This document shows positions 19,262 to 28,442 of a stretch of DNA of 64,000 bases, one piece after another. Every line of letters begins with the position of its first letter. Position 1 is the first letter of the stretch. The DNA lies in the NCBI RefSeq assembly GCF_013415845.1, contig NZ_CP058907.1:2914001-2978000 (forward strand). Reading direction: 5' to 3'. The notes under the pieces are model-generated. The model was not told where the DNA came from, made no database searches, and worked only from the letters and a program-made list of their open reading frames with translations. This DNA comes from Rhodopseudomonas palustris (GTDB lineage: Bacteria > Pseudomonadota > Alphaproteobacteria > Rhizobiales > Xanthobacteraceae). The position numbers and the translations under genes are program-made.

Positions 19262-20146
19262 ATGAGCTTGGAAAGTACAGTCTCCCCATCCGCCATGAGT
19301 GGCCCCGCAATCACCAAGGCTGCCGCGACCGTACGCGGCAGCACCAGACAGTTCGCCAAACTCACAGCCAGGCTCCGTACTGCCGCCCTCGCGCTCATCG
19401 TGCCGCTCGGTCTGCTGCTGGTATGGGACCTGATGGTGCGTTGGACTGGCACGCGGCTGGTTCCGCCGCCATCCGGCGTCGCCACGATGATGTGGGATTT
19501 CGCCTTCGGCGGAATCTATGACGACGCCTATAGCGGTAGCTTGCCGATCCATTTCTGGAAGTCGGTGCAGCGGGTGTATGGCGGCTTTTTCCTGGCGGCG
19601 CTGCTCGGCATTCCGCTCGGGCTGATGATCGGGCGGATTCCGCTGCTGCGCGCGCTGCTCGATCCGACGCTCGCGCTGCTGCGGCCGATCCCGGTCACCG
19701 CCTGGCTGCCGCTGTCGATGATTTTCTTCGGCCTTGGGCCGAAGTCGGCGGTGTTCCTGGTGTTTCTCGGCGCGTTCTATCCGATCCTTCTCAACACGGT
19801 GTTCGGGGTGAAATCGGTCGATGTCCGGCTGTTCGAGGCGGCCGGGATGCTCGGCTGCAGCGGTCCGCAACTGTTCAGATCCGTGGTGCTGCCGGCGGCG
19901 CTGCCGAGCATCTTCAACGGCCTGCGGCTCGGCGCGTCATTCGCCTGGATCTTGATCGTGGTTGGCGAGATGACCGGCGTGCCCGAAGGTCTCGGCGCGG
20001 TGATCATGGACGGACGCACGCTGTCGCGCACCGACCTCGTCATCACCGGAATGATCATCATCGGCATCACCGGATTCCTGTCGGATCGTATCCTGGTGTC
20101 CCTCAGCAACTACTTCCTGCGCTGGAGCCCGCAGCATCATGCTTGA
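19262..20146 (+). CDS. ABC transporter permease, NitT/TauT type
   Basis: 294 residues and about six membrane segments. The cytoplasmic coupling loop is EAAGMLGCSGPQLFRSVVLPAALPSIFNGLRLG, matching the permease EAA signature (about residues 197-229). The start is 8 bp after the substrate-binding gene, and its end overlaps the ATPase gene by 8 bp. It forms the membrane channel of the importer. Confidence 0.9.
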   Translation: MSLESTVSPSAMSGPAITKAAATVRGSTRQFAKLTARLRTAALALIVPLGLLLVWDLMVRWTGTRLVPPPSGVATMMWDFAFGGIYDDAYSGSLPIHFWKSVQRVYGGFFLAALLGIPLGLMIGRIPLLRALLDPTLALLRPIPVTAWLPLSMIFFGLGPKSAVFLVFLGAFYPILLNTVFGVKSVDVRLFEAAGMLGCSGPQLFRSVVLPAALPSIFNGLRLGASFAWILIVVGEMTGVPEGLGAVIMDGRTLSRTDLVITGMIIIGITGFLSDRILVSLSNYFLRWSPQHHA

Positions 20147-20957
20147 TCAAACGACCAATCGCGACGCGCCGCCGGTGATCCTGGAGGTGAGCGGGCTCAA
20201 CAAGATCTATCAGGCGTCCAATGGCCCTGTCGAAGCGCTGCGCAGCGTCGATCTGACGGTGCGCAAGGGCGAGTTCATCTGCCTGCTCGGCGCCTCCGGC
20301 TGCGGCAAGTCGACTTTGCTGCGGATCATCGCGGGCTTCGAGCAGGCCACGCAGGGCTCTGTGGGCGTGTACGGCTGCGAGGTGAGGGGACCAGGTCCCG
20401 ACCGCGGCATGGTGTTTCAGGACTACGCGCTGTTTCCCTGGCTGACCGTGCGGCAGAACATCGGCTTCGGCCCAAGCCATCGCCGCGTCGCGCCGCAGGA
20501 AGTCGACAAGCTTACCGATCGGTTCATGGCGATGGTCGGGCTGACGGCGTTCGCGGACCGCTACCCGCACCAGCTCTCCGGCGGCATGAAACAGCGCGTG
20601 GCGATCGCCCGCGTGCTCGCCAACGATGCCGACATCTTGTTGATGGACGAGCCGTTCGGCGCGCTCGACGCGCTGACCCGCGCCGCGCTGCAGGAAGAGC
20701 TGATCGACATCTGGCGCACCACCAAACTGACCGTGATCTTCGTCACCCATTCGGTCGAGGAAGCGGTGCTGCTGGCCGATCGCGTCGTGGTGATGAGTTC
20801 GTCGCCGGGCCGGATCGATCAAGACGTCGAGATCGAGCTGCCTCGGCCGCGCGACGTGGCGTCGGTCGAGTTCAACAGGCTTCGGCGCAGCATCACGCAG
20901 CAACTCACCAGCCATGTCGGCGCAGGCCGCAAGGTTGCAGCGACGGCGGATTCCTGA
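20139..20957 (+). CDS. ABC transporter ATP-binding protein, NitT/TauT type
   Basis: 272 residues. Walker A is GASGCGKSTLL, the signature LSGGMKQRVAIARVL, and Walker B ILLMDEP followed by FGALDALTR; the switch histidine is in FVTHSVEEAV. It energises the importer whose permease gene it overlaps. Its 3' end overlaps the possible start of the hydrolase gene, supporting a four-gene transcript. Confidence 0.93.
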   Translation: MLDQTTNRDAPPVILEVSGLNKIYQASNGPVEALRSVDLTVRKGEFICLLGASGCGKSTLLRIIAGFEQATQGSVGVYGCEVRGPGPDRGMVFQDYALFPWLTVRQNIGFGPSHRRVAPQEVDKLTDRFMAMVGLTAFADRYPHQLSGGMKQRVAIARVLANDADILLMDEPFGALDALTRAALQEELIDIWRTTKLTVIFVTHSVEEAVLLADRVVVMSSSPGRIDQDVEIELPRPRDVASVEFNRLRRSITQQLTSHVGAGRKVAATADS

Positions 20958-21810
20958 AGTGGACCTGTCAGCCCCTGAAGCCTCGCGAGCGATCTATCGC
21001 GGGATGGATCGCGCGGCCCTCGATGCCGCCTACAACAACAGCGCGGCTGTGGTCGACAGTCCGCAATGGCTGGAGCGCTGGCGCGAGCGCAGCGCCATTC
21101 GACGCTCTGGTCCGGGCGTGCGGCTCGATATCCCGTATGCGGAGCGCGAGCGAACTTCGCTCGACTATTTTGCCTCGGGCGAAACGGGCGCGCCGCTGCT
21201 GGTGTTTCTGCACGGCGGCTATTGGCAGCGCAATTCGAAGGAGATGTTCTCCTTTGTTGCCGATGGCCCCAACGCGCACGGCATCGATGTCGCCGTGGTC
21301 GGTTACACGCTGGCCCCCGCGGCGCGGCTGTCGGACATCGTCGCCGAGGTCGATCTGGCCCTCGACGTACTGGCTGCCGACACCGAGCGCTTCGGCTTCG
21401 ATCGGCGCAGGCTGGTGGTCAGCGGCTGGTCCGCGGGCGGGCATCTGGCGTCGGTGGCGAGCGCGCATTCCGCAGTCCGAGGCGCGGTGTGCATCAGCGG
21501 CATCTTCGATCTCGAGCCGATTGCGATCTGCTATCTCGACGACGCGCTACGCCTGGATCGGCAAGAGATCGAGATCCTGAGCCCGATCCGCCGCACCCGT
21601 CTTGGCACGGCGCCGCAATCGCTGATGGTTGGCGGCGACGAGTTGCCCGAACTGCAGCGCCAATCGCTGGACTATTCCAACGTCGCTGCGCGGGCAGGAT
21701 TGCCCATCACTCTGAGCATCCTGCCGCGGCATCACCACTTCTCCATCCTGGATGAATGGAGGGCGGACGGCGCGCTGACCGCGGAGTTGTTGGTGCTGGC
21801 CGGGGCGTAG
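20914..21810 (+). CDS. Alpha/beta hydrolase, arylformamidase (kynurenine formamidase)-like
   Basis: 298 residues from ATG 20914 inside the ATPase gene; later starts (GTG 20959, or ATG 21004 giving MDRAALDAAYNNS) are possible. The oxyanion motif HGGYW and nucleophile elbow GWSAGGHLAS are visible, with the catalytic His near the C-terminus in RHHHFSILDEW. These match the family that includes N-formylkynurenine formamidase and related esterases. No tryptophan-degradation genes are adjacent. Its position at the end of the importer operon, facing the pxp genes, suggests it acts on the imported compound, perhaps opening an amide or ester. The substrate is not known. Confidence 0.8.
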   Translation: MSAQAARLQRRRIPEVDLSAPEASRAIYRGMDRAALDAAYNNSAAVVDSPQWLERWRERSAIRRSGPGVRLDIPYAERERTSLDYFASGETGAPLLVFLHGGYWQRNSKEMFSFVADGPNAHGIDVAVVGYTLAPAARLSDIVAEVDLALDVLAADTERFGFDRRRLVVSGWSAGGHLASVASAHSAVRGAVCISGIFDLEPIAICYLDDALRLDRQEIEILSPIRRTRLGTAPQSLMVGGDELPELQRQSLDYSNVAARAGLPITLSILPRHHHFSILDEWRADGALTAELLVLAGA

Positions 21811-21825
21811 CGCCGGCCGCAGGCG

Positions 21826-22590
21826 TCAGGTCCCAGCAAAAGGCGCGACGGTGATGCCGCTGGCTTCCAGCTTGCGGCGGACGCCGCGCGCGATCTCGAC
21901 CGCGCCTTTGGTGTCGCCGTGGATGCACACCGTGTCGGTGCGCATCTTGATCACCTTGCCGGTCACCGAGACGACGGCGCCGTCCTGCGCCATCCGCAAC
22001 ACGCGTTCGGCAATTTCATTGGGGTCGTGCAGCACCGCGCCGGGCTTCTTGCGCGATACCAGATTGCCGTCGTCCTCATAGGCGCGATCGGCAAACACCT
22101 CGTGCGCGAGCGGCAGGCCGGCGGCTTCGCCCGCCAGCATCAGCTTGGAGTTCGCCAGCACGACGAACACCAGCGATGGATCGACCGCCTTGATCGCCGA
22201 GGCGATCGCACGTGCGGTCATGTCGTCTTCGCAGGCGACGTTGGACAGCGCGCCGTGTGCCTTGACGTGGGTGACCTTGTGGCCGGCGAGGGCCGCGACC
22301 GCCTGCAGCGCACCGATCTGATAGGCGACGAGGTTTTCGATCTCGGCTGAAGTGATCCCCGGCACCGGGCGGCGGCCAAAGCCATGCAGGTCGCGGAAGC
22401 CCGGATGCGCACCGATCGCGACGCCGTTCTGCTTCGCCAGCTTCACGGTCGCATGCATGATGTCCGGATCGCCGGCGTGGAAGCCGCAGGCGATGTTGAC
22501 GCTGGTGGCGATCTGCATCATCGCCGCATCGTCACCCATCTGCCAGACACCAAAGCCTTCGCCCAGGTCGCAATTCAGATCGATCTTCAT
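21826..22590 (-). CDS. pxpA: 5-oxoprolinase subunit PxpA (LamB/YcsF family)
   Basis: 254 residues. The LamB/YcsF signature is [16 protein letters not shown] with [12 protein letters not shown] and [16 protein letters not shown]. With PxpB and PxpC it forms the ATP-dependent prokaryotic 5-oxoprolinase that opens 5-oxoproline (pyroglutamate) to glutamate. The catalytic metal-like His/Asp residues look complete. It is the last gene of the pxpB-pxpC-pxpA set, 27 bp after pxpC. It meets the hydrolase gene tail-to-tail with 15 bp between. Confidence 0.93.
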
Positions 22591-22617
22591 GTCGATTGGT
22601 CCCGTCGTCGGATTCGA

Positions 22618-23628
22618 TTACTCCGCCGCCAGCGCGTCGATTGCCGTGCCGGCAACGTTGGCGGAGAGCAGCGCGTCGAGGTCGATGATTGCGTGCTGCG
22701 CATCGCGCAGCAGGTCAGGCAGCGAGCGGATCAGCTTGGCCATCGTGCGATAAGCGTCCTGAGCCTCTTCGACGCTCACCGCCTGAAAGCGGAACGGCCG
22801 GCCGGGCTGACGCTGCGCCAGTCGGCCGAGATCGGCCGAGATCACCGTGGCGATCTTCGGATAGCCGCCGCTGGTGCCGCGATCCGGCATCAACACGATC
22901 GGCTGGCCCGACCCCGGCACCTGAATGCTGCCGTCGACGGTGCCGTCCGAGACGATGTTGTGGCCGTGGAGATGCGAGATCTGCGGACCGTCGAGACGAT
23001 AGCCCATGCGGTCGCTGGTCGCCGAGATCGTCCATTCACCGGTCAGAAAGGTTTCGACCGCGGCACCGAACTCATCGTCCTGCGGACCAAGCACGACGCG
23101 GATCGGCGTATCCTGTTGCTCAGGCAGATCGAGGCGTCGTTCGACCGACGGCGCTGCAGACTTGACGGCGATCGCATCGCCGGCCTGCAGCGGCCGCGGG
23201 TAGGGACTGCCGAGACCGGCGCGCGCGTTGACCGCAAGACTGCCGAACATCGGCTCGCCGCCGACGCCGCCTTCAATTCCCAGATAGCTGAATACGCCGC
23301 CGCGCGCGACGCCGAGGGTGAGGATTTGGCCCTCAGCGAGCGTGAAAGACTCGTTGAATGCGAGTGGCTGTCCATCCAGCGCAGCGGGCCGTTCAGCACC
23401 TGTCAGCGCCAGCCGCACCACGCCGTCGCGTACACTCAGTTTCGCGCCGAGCGGACCGAGTTCGATCGCCGCCGCGAACGCGCTGTTGCCGACCAGCACA
23501 TTGGCGGCGGCAAGTGACAGCCGGTCCATCGCGCCGCTCGGCGGGAGGCCGTAACGCTGTGCGCCGTGGCGCCCGGCGTCCTGCACGGAGGTGGCCGGTC
23601 CGACGGCGTCGATTACAAGCTTCGTCAT
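22618..23628 (-). CDS. pxpC: 5-oxoprolinase subunit PxpC (biotin-dependent carboxyltransferase-like, KipA)
   Basis: 336 residues. The allophanate-hydrolase-subunit-2/KipA pattern is visible in DAVGPATSVQDAGRHGAQRYGLPPSGAMD (residues 7-35), YLGIEGG, and GGYPKIATVISADLGRLAQ. It is the partner of PxpB in the kinase-like half of the enzyme. Its ATG overlaps the pxpB stop (ATGA), implying coupled translation and equal amounts of subunits. Confidence 0.93.
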   Translation of the reverse strand: MTKLVIDAVGPATSVQDAGRHGAQRYGLPPSGAMDRLSLAAANVLVGNSAFAAAIELGPLGAKLSVRDGVVRLALTGAERPAALDGQPLAFNESFTLAEGQILTLGVARGGVFSYLGIEGGVGGEPMFGSLAVNARAGLGSPYPRPLQAGDAIAVKSAAPSVERRLDLPEQQDTPIRVVLGPQDDEFGAAVETFLTGEWTISATSDRMGYRLDGPQISHLHGHNIVSDGTVDGSIQVPGSGQPIVLMPDRGTSGGYPKIATVISADLGRLAQRQPGRPFRFQAVSVEEAQDAYRTMAKLIRSLPDLLRDAQHAIIDLDALLSANVAGTAIDALAAE

Positions 23629-24353
23629 GCGCTCAGCAGTTCCGCGACGACTTCACCATGAGACGCCGCATCGTCTCGTTCGGCGAATTCCTTGGCATCG
23701 ATCTGCGCGAAGCTGATTGCGTCGCCGGGTTCGAGCAGAAAGATCGGCTCGCGATGCAACTGATAAGTCCGCACCGGCGTGCGGCCGAGCAGGTGCCATC
23801 CGCTCGGTCCGGCCAGACATTGGATGCCGGTCTGAATGCCGCCGACCGAAATCGTCCCGGCCGGGGTGTGCAGTCGCGGCGCTTGCCGTCGTGGCATCGC
23901 CAAGGCCGGATCGAGGCCGGAAAGATATGACCAGCCCGGTGTGAAGCCGATCATGGCGACGCGATAATCGCCAGCGGCGTGGCGCGCGACCAGCGCGTCC
24001 GGCGTGATGTTCAACGCCTGCGCGGCGTCTTCCAGATCGATGCCGTGCTCGCCGCCATAACACACCGGAATCCGCCAGCGCCGTTTGGCGACAGTTTCGC
24101 TTTCGTCGGATGTATGTGCGAGCGCTGTGAGCTGATCGGACAGCGCGCCAAAGCCGATCGTCTCCGGATCGTAATGCACTAGAAGCGAACGATAGGTCGG
24201 CACGGTTTCGAGGATACCGGCGATCGGGGCTTGCTTCAGCTTGCGATCGAGCGCCAGCACGCGGCGATTGGATTCATCGCTGATATCTCGGCCGAACTCG
24301 ACGGTGATCGCTGTGTCACCGCTCGGCAGCATCCTGGGAGGTGGGGTGGTCAT
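23625..24353 (-). CDS. pxpB: 5-oxoprolinase subunit PxpB (KipI family)
   Basis: 242 residues. Family pattern: MLPSGDTAITVEFG at the N-terminus and MIGFTPGWSYLSGLDP in the middle, then PAGTISVGGIQTGIQ. First gene of the pxpBCA set; the divergent RraA-like gene starts 220 bp away, so the shared promoter region is 24354-24573. KipI in Bacillus inhibits a sporulation kinase, but in proteobacteria with pxpA and pxpC beside it the oxoprolinase role is the better reading. Confidence 0.93.
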   Translation of the reverse strand: MTTPPPRMLPSGDTAITVEFGRDISDESNRRVLALDRKLKQAPIAGILETVPTYRSLLVHYDPETIGFGALSDQLTALAHTSDESETVAKRRWRIPVCYGGEHGIDLEDAAQALNITPDALVARHAAGDYRVAMIGFTPGWSYLSGLDPALAMPRRQAPRLHTPAGTISVGGIQTGIQCLAGPSGWHLLGRTPVRTYQLHREPIFLLEPGDAISFAQIDAKEFAERDDAASHGEVVAELLSA

Positions 24354-24573
24354 GCGGCAACGATCTCACAAAGCTACCGGCAGCGATAGCGCCTTTTCCG
24401 AGCGGCTGAAAAGCACTTCGCAACTAACGCGAGGCCGATAAGTCGGTGCTCCTAGGAGTGATAAAATGCGATGATCGACATGCGCTGGGATGAGCTGCTG
24501 ATCGCAGGGTTGCGTCTTGACGCGGCAGGCGCGGCCCGCAAGATGCGCCCACACTCACTGGAGCTCTCTCTTC

Positions 24574-25287
24574 ATGTCACTGCCCCCGGAAGCCATCGAC
24601 ATCCTGTCGCGCGTTTCGACCGCGACCATCACCACGGTGCTGCTGAAGAAGGGGCTCCGCAACGTCTGGATTCGCGGCGCGCGGCCGCTGCGGCCGGGTG
24701 CGACGCGGTTGGTCGGCGAGGCGTTCACGCTGCGCTTCGTGCCGGCGCGCGAGGATCTGGCAACGCCCGAGTCCTGGGCCTCGCCGATCTCGACTCGTGC
24801 GGCAATCGAGGCGATGCCGGAAGGCTGCATCGCCGTGGTCGACGCGATGGGGATCAAGGACGCCGGCATTTTCGGCGACATCCTGTGCGCCCGCATGGTC
24901 AAGCGCGGCATCACGGCGCTGATCACCGACGGCGTCGTCCGCGACCTGGAGGGTGTGCTCGGCACCGGCCTGCCAGTGTGGTGTGACGGCGCGGCTGCGC
25001 CGCCTTCGGTGGCCGGCCTGACCTTCGTCGGCTGGGACCAGCCGATCGGCTGCGGCGGCGTCGCGGTGTTCCCGAGGGACATCATCGTCGCCGACCAGGA
25101 CGGCGCGGTGCTGATCCCGCAGGCGCTGCTCGACCATGTGCTTGCCGAGGGGCCGGAGCAGGAGCGGATGGAAGGCTGGATCGTCGAGGAGGTCAACAAC
25201 GGCGCCGTGCTGCCCGGCCTGTATCCGATGAACGCCGAAACCAAGGCACGCTACGCCGCGTTCAAGGAGAAGGCCGACAAAACCTAA
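24574..25287 (+). CDS. RraA-family protein (aldolase/regulator-like)
   Basis: 237 residues from ATG 24574, with GGAG about 11 nt upstream. RraA fold: ATITTVLLKKGLRNVWIRG, ITALITDGVVRDLEGV and GLPVW. The family mixes RNase E inhibitors with 4-hydroxy-4-methyl-2-oxoglutarate (HMG)/oxaloacetate aldolases. The motif IADGVVRDL-like (ITDGVVRDL) with Arg-Asp is the metal/substrate site of the aldolases. It is longer than RraA proper (about 160 residues), favouring the aldolase or dehydratase-like branch. It is probably co-transcribed with the cupin gene 12 bp downstream. Confidence 0.78.
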   Translation: MSLPPEAIDILSRVSTATITTVLLKKGLRNVWIRGARPLRPGATRLVGEAFTLRFVPAREDLATPESWASPISTRAAIEAMPEGCIAVVDAMGIKDAGIFGDILCARMVKRGITALITDGVVRDLEGVLGTGLPVWCDGAAAPPSVAGLTFVGWDQPIGCGGVAVFPRDIIVADQDGAVLIPQALLDHVLAEGPEQERMEGWIVEEVNNGAVLPGLYPMNAETKARYAAFKEKADKT

Positions 25288-25299
25288 GGAGCGTTGTCG

Positions 25300-25707
25300 A
25301 TGGACATCTTCGCGGCTGGGTCGCGCCCGACCCAGCGGGCGCCCAAGGACTATTTCACTGGCACGGTGTGGCAGGACCCGATCGTCGCCGCACCGGCGCC
25401 GGCGAGGCTGGCGGCCACACGGGTGGCGTTCGAGCCGGGCGCGCGCACCGCGTGGCACACCCATCCGCTCGGTCAGACGCTGTATGTCGTGACCGGAGTG
25501 GGGCGGATCCAGACCGAAGGCGGCCCGGTGCGGGAGATCCGCGCCGGCGACGTGGTCTGGATTCCGCCGGGCGAGAAACACTGGCACGGTGCCTCGCCGA
25601 GCAACGGCATGACCCATATTGCGATGCAGGAGGCGCTGGACGGGAGTTTCGCCACCTGGATGGAGCAGGTCTCCGACGACGATTACGCCGTCGCGCCGTC
25701 CGCCTGA
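25300..25707 (+). CDS. Cupin-domain protein
   Basis: 135 residues. ATG 25300 has AAGGAG 7 nt upstream. Single cupin barrel with both conserved motifs: GARTAWHTHPLGQTLYVV (metal ligands HxH) and PPGEKHWHGA (third His). It resembles carboxymuconolactone-associated quercetinase-like cupins. The enzyme role is undefined. Its tight spacing to the RraA-like gene suggests a shared pathway. Confidence 0.8.
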   Translation: MDIFAAGSRPTQRAPKDYFTGTVWQDPIVAAPAPARLAATRVAFEPGARTAWHTHPLGQTLYVVTGVGRIQTEGGPVREIRAGDVVWIPPGEKHWHGASPSNGMTHIAMQEALDGSFATWMEQVSDDDYAVAPSA

Positions 25708-25756
25708 GATCCGCGGCCGCAGCGGATCAGAATCCTCAAAACCGCCGGTTTCTCCG

Positions 25757-25779
25757 CCGATGGGACCCTTTCCCGTCGG
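25757..25779 (+). terminator. Hairpin between cupin gene and dapA
   Basis: CCGATGGGA-CCCTT-TCCCGTCGG forms a 9-bp stem with one G-T pair, 50 bp after the cupin stop. No T run follows, so the terminator role is tentative. Confidence 0.4.
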
Positions 25780-25838
25780 GTGGGGACTCGGTATGAAGGG
25801 CGCTTCGTTGCAAGGTCGCGGGCGTTGAGGAGAACATG

Positions 25839-26729
25839 ATGGCAGCCAAGACGAAATTTCGGGGGTCGTTTACCGCCTTGGTCACGCCGTTCAAAAATGG
25901 CGCCCTCGACGAACAGGCGTTTCGCAGCCTGGTGAACTGGCAGATCGAGCAGGGCACCCACGGTCTGGTGCCGGTCGGAACCACCGGCGAGAGCCCGACG
26001 CTGAGCCACGAGGAACACCACAAAGTGGTGGAGTGGTGCATCGCGGAGGCCAAGGGCCGCGTGCCGGTGATCGCCGGCGCTGGTTCCAACTCGACCCGCG
26101 AAGCCGTCGAACTCGCACGCCACGCCGAGAAGGCGGGCGCCGATGCGGTGCTGGTGGTGACGCCGTACTACAACAAGCCGACCCAGGAAGGCATGTATCA
26201 GCACTTCAAGGCGGTGAACGACGCGATCGGGATTCCGATCATCATCTACAACATTCCGCCGCGCTCGGTCGTCGACATGTCGGTCGACACCATGAGCCGG
26301 CTGTACGAGCTCGACAACATCGTCGGCGTGAAGGACGCGACCGCCAATCTCGGCCGGGTGTCGCAGCAGCGCCACGCGATGGGCCCGGACTTCATCCAGC
26401 TCTCCGGCGAGGACATGACCGCGCTGGCCTATATGGCGGCCGGCGGTCATGGTTGCATCTCCGTGGTGTCGAACATCGCGCCGAAGCTGTGTTCGGATCT
26501 GATGGGCGCGGTGTTCGCGGGCGATTATCCTGGCGCGCTGAAGATCCAGGACCGCTTGGTGCCGCTGCACGACGCGGTGTTCAAGGAGCCGGGCGTCGCC
26601 GGTGCCAAGCATGGCCTGACGCTGCTCGGCCGTATTCAGGAAGAGGTCCGGCTGCCGCTGATGACGGTGACCGAACCGATCGGCAAGGCGATCCGTGCGG
26701 CGATGGTGCACGCAGGAGTGATCAACTGA
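25839..26729 (+). CDS. dapA: 4-hydroxy-tetrahydrodipicolinate synthase
   Basis: 296 residues. ATG 25839 is preferred over ATG 25836 because GAGGAG at 25827-25832 is then 6 nt away. DapA condenses pyruvate with aspartate semialdehyde in lysine and peptidoglycan precursor synthesis. Motifs: [14 protein letters not shown], catalytic Tyr in [10 protein letters not shown] (about residue 137) and Schiff-base Lys in GVKDATANL (about residue 165). Full length and intact. mscL starts 10 bp downstream, suggesting a shared transcript. Confidence 0.96.
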   Translation: MAAKTKFRGSFTALVTPFKNGALDEQAFRSLVNWQIEQGTHGLVPVGTTGESPTLSHEEHHKVVEWCIAEAKGRVPVIAGAGSNSTREAVELARHAEKAGADAVLVVTPYYNKPTQEGMYQHFKAVNDAIGIPIIIYNIPPRSVVDMSVDTMSRLYELDNIVGVKDATANLGRVSQQRHAMGPDFIQLSGEDMTALAYMAAGGHGCISVVSNIAPKLCSDLMGAVFAGDYPGALKIQDRLVPLHDAVFKEPGVAGAKHGLTLLGRIQEEVRLPLMTVTEPIGKAIRAAMVHAGVIN

Positions 26730-26739
26730 CAGGGAGCGC

Positions 26740-27219
26740 ATGAACAGCACCGATTCCGTCCGTCACTTCGAGCAGAAGGGCTCGAAGCTTCTCAAGGAAT
26801 TTCGCGACTTCGCGATGAAGGGCAATGTCGTCGACCTCGCGGTCGGCGTCATCATCGGTGCAGCGTTCGGTGGGATCGTGACCTCGCTGGTCGGCGACGT
26901 CATCATGCCGATCATCAGCGCGATCACCGGCGGGCTGGATTTCTCCAACTACTTCACAGCGCTGTCGAAGTCGGTCACGGCCAATACGCTGGCGGAGGCG
27001 AAGAAACAGGGTGCGGTGCTCGCCTGGGGCAATTTCCTCACGGTGACGCTGAACTTCCTGATCATCGCGGCGGTGCTGTTCGCGGTGATCCGGTCGCTGA
27101 ACAAGCTGAAGCAGCAGGCGCAAGAAACCAAGTCGCCGCCGCCGACCCCGACCCGGCAGGAAGAGCTCCTGACCGAGATCAGGGATTTGTTGAAAAAGGG
27201 CGCCGGCCCGTCGCCATAG
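26740..27219 (+). CDS. mscL: Large-conductance mechanosensitive channel
   Basis: 159 residues. The typical MscL N-terminus [20 protein letters not shown] is recognised here as [20 protein letters not shown]; the second membrane helix is [19 protein letters not shown]. The family is usually about 130-150 residues, so the periplasmic loop and the Pro-rich linker ([13 protein letters not shown]) before the C-terminal helix make it slightly long. It releases osmolytes on hypo-osmotic shock. GGGAG lies a few nucleotides before ATG 26740. Confidence 0.95.
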   Translation: MNSTDSVRHFEQKGSKLLKEFRDFAMKGNVVDLAVGVIIGAAFGGIVTSLVGDVIMPIISAITGGLDFSNYFTALSKSVTANTLAEAKKQGAVLAWGNFLTVTLNFLIIAAVLFAVIRSLNKLKQQAQETKSPPPTPTRQEELLTEIRDLLKKGAGPSP

Positions 27220-27256
27220 GCGGCGACGAGCACCGCGCCGACAGGAATCGCCACCA

Positions 27257-27730
27257 ATGGCCGAGAAGAACGAACGCGCGATCAAGGTGGTCGCGGAGAA
27301 TCGCAAGGCGCGGTTCAACTACGCGATCGACGACACTATCGAGGTCGGCATTGCGCTGACCGGCACCGAGGTCAAGTCGATCCGCAACGGCAAGACCACG
27401 ATCGCGGAGTCCTACGCGGACGCCCGCGGCAGCGAGATCTGGCTGATCAACGCCAATATTCCGGAATATCTGCAGGCCAACCGCTTCAACCACGAGCCGA
27501 AGCGGCCGCGTAAGCTGCTGCTGCATCGCAAGCAGATCAACAAGCTGATCGGTGCGGTCGAGCGCGAAGGCATGACGCTGATTCCGCTGAAGCTGTATTT
27601 CAACGAGCGCGGCCGCGCCAAGCTGCAGCTCGCCCTCGCCAAGGGCAAGAAGCTGCACGACAAGCGCGAGACCGAAAAGAAGCGCGATTGGAGCCGCGAG
27701 AAGGGCCGTCTGCTGCGTTCACGCGGCTGA
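27257..27730 (+). CDS. smpB: SsrA-binding protein SmpB
   Basis: 157 residues. Binds tmRNA and delivers it to stalled ribosomes. Motifs: [30 protein letters not shown] (residues 11-40), [16 protein letters not shown] and the basic C-terminal tail [19 protein letters not shown] that reaches the decoding centre. The tmRNA gene itself was not seen in this window. Confidence 0.96.
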   Translation: MAEKNERAIKVVAENRKARFNYAIDDTIEVGIALTGTEVKSIRNGKTTIAESYADARGSEIWLINANIPEYLQANRFNHEPKRPRKLLLHRKQINKLIGAVEREGMTLIPLKLYFNERGRAKLQLALAKGKKLHDKRETEKKRDWSREKGRLLRSRG

Positions 27731-27752
27731 GCGGCGCGGAGGGAAGGCGCCC

Positions 27753-28331
27753 ATGACGAAGCAGCCGGATCTTCTCAAGGTCGATTGGAGCGCGATTCCT
27801 GCGCCTGACGATGATGGCGCTGCCGCGCATCTGCCGGGCTCGGCGGTTCCTCCGGTGGTGCTGCCGGCGACCGATGGAAGCTCGGTGACGCTGTCGTCGC
27901 TGCCGGGGCGGACCGTGCTGTTCATCTATCCGCGGACGGGCGTGCCCGGTCAGATCAGTCTGGTCGACGACTGGGACATGATCCCGGGCGCACGCGGCTG
28001 CACGCCGCAGACCTGTTCGTTCCGCGATCTGTTCACTGATCTGAAAACCGCAGGCGCGGACGCGGTGTTCGGTCTGTCGACGCAATCGACCGCCTATCAA
28101 TCCGAGATGGCGACCCGGCTGCATCTGCCGTTCCCGGTGCTGTCCGACGAGAGCCTCGAACTGACGCGCGCACTCAACCTGCCGACGATGCAGGTCGCCA
28201 GCATGACGCTGCTCAAGCGCATGGCGCTGATCATCGACGACGGCCGCATCAGCCACGTGTTCTATCCGGTCTTCCCGCCGGATCGGAACGCCGGCGACGT
28301 GCTGGAATGGCTCAAGGCCAATTCGCGCTGA
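27753..28331 (+). CDS. Peroxiredoxin (AhpC/TSA-redoxin fold)
   Basis: 192 residues. Thioredoxin-like fold with VLFIYPRTGVPGQ and, unusually far downstream, the cysteine motif GARGCTPQTCSFRD. This resembles the PxxxTxxC peroxidatic site with a second nearby Cys (CTPQTC). LSTQSTAYQSEMATRLHLPFPVLSD follows, as in bacterioferritin-comigratory-type peroxiredoxins. Predicted cytoplasmic thiol peroxidase. It starts 22 bp after smpB. Confidence 0.8.
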   Translation: MTKQPDLLKVDWSAIPAPDDDGAAAHLPGSAVPPVVLPATDGSSVTLSSLPGRTVLFIYPRTGVPGQISLVDDWDMIPGARGCTPQTCSFRDLFTDLKTAGADAVFGLSTQSTAYQSEMATRLHLPFPVLSDESLELTRALNLPTMQVASMTLLKRMALIIDDGRISHVFYPVFPPDRNAGDVLEWLKANSR

Positions 28332-28344
28332 CCAGATTCATCTT

Positions 28345-28423
28345 GTCATGGCGAGGAGCGTCGCGACGGAGCAATCCATGCTTGACGTATGGCCTGGATT
28401 GCTTCGCTTCGTTCGCAATGACG
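28345..28423. repeat. Intergenic palindromic repeat, family A, copy 2
   Basis: GTCATGGCGAGGAGC... with GCAATCCAT...CTGGATTGC and ending TTCGCAATGACG. It lies between the convergent peroxiredoxin and udgB genes and probably forms a bidirectional hairpin. Confidence 0.85.
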
Positions 28424-28442
28424 AGGTCTCAGCCGTTACAGC

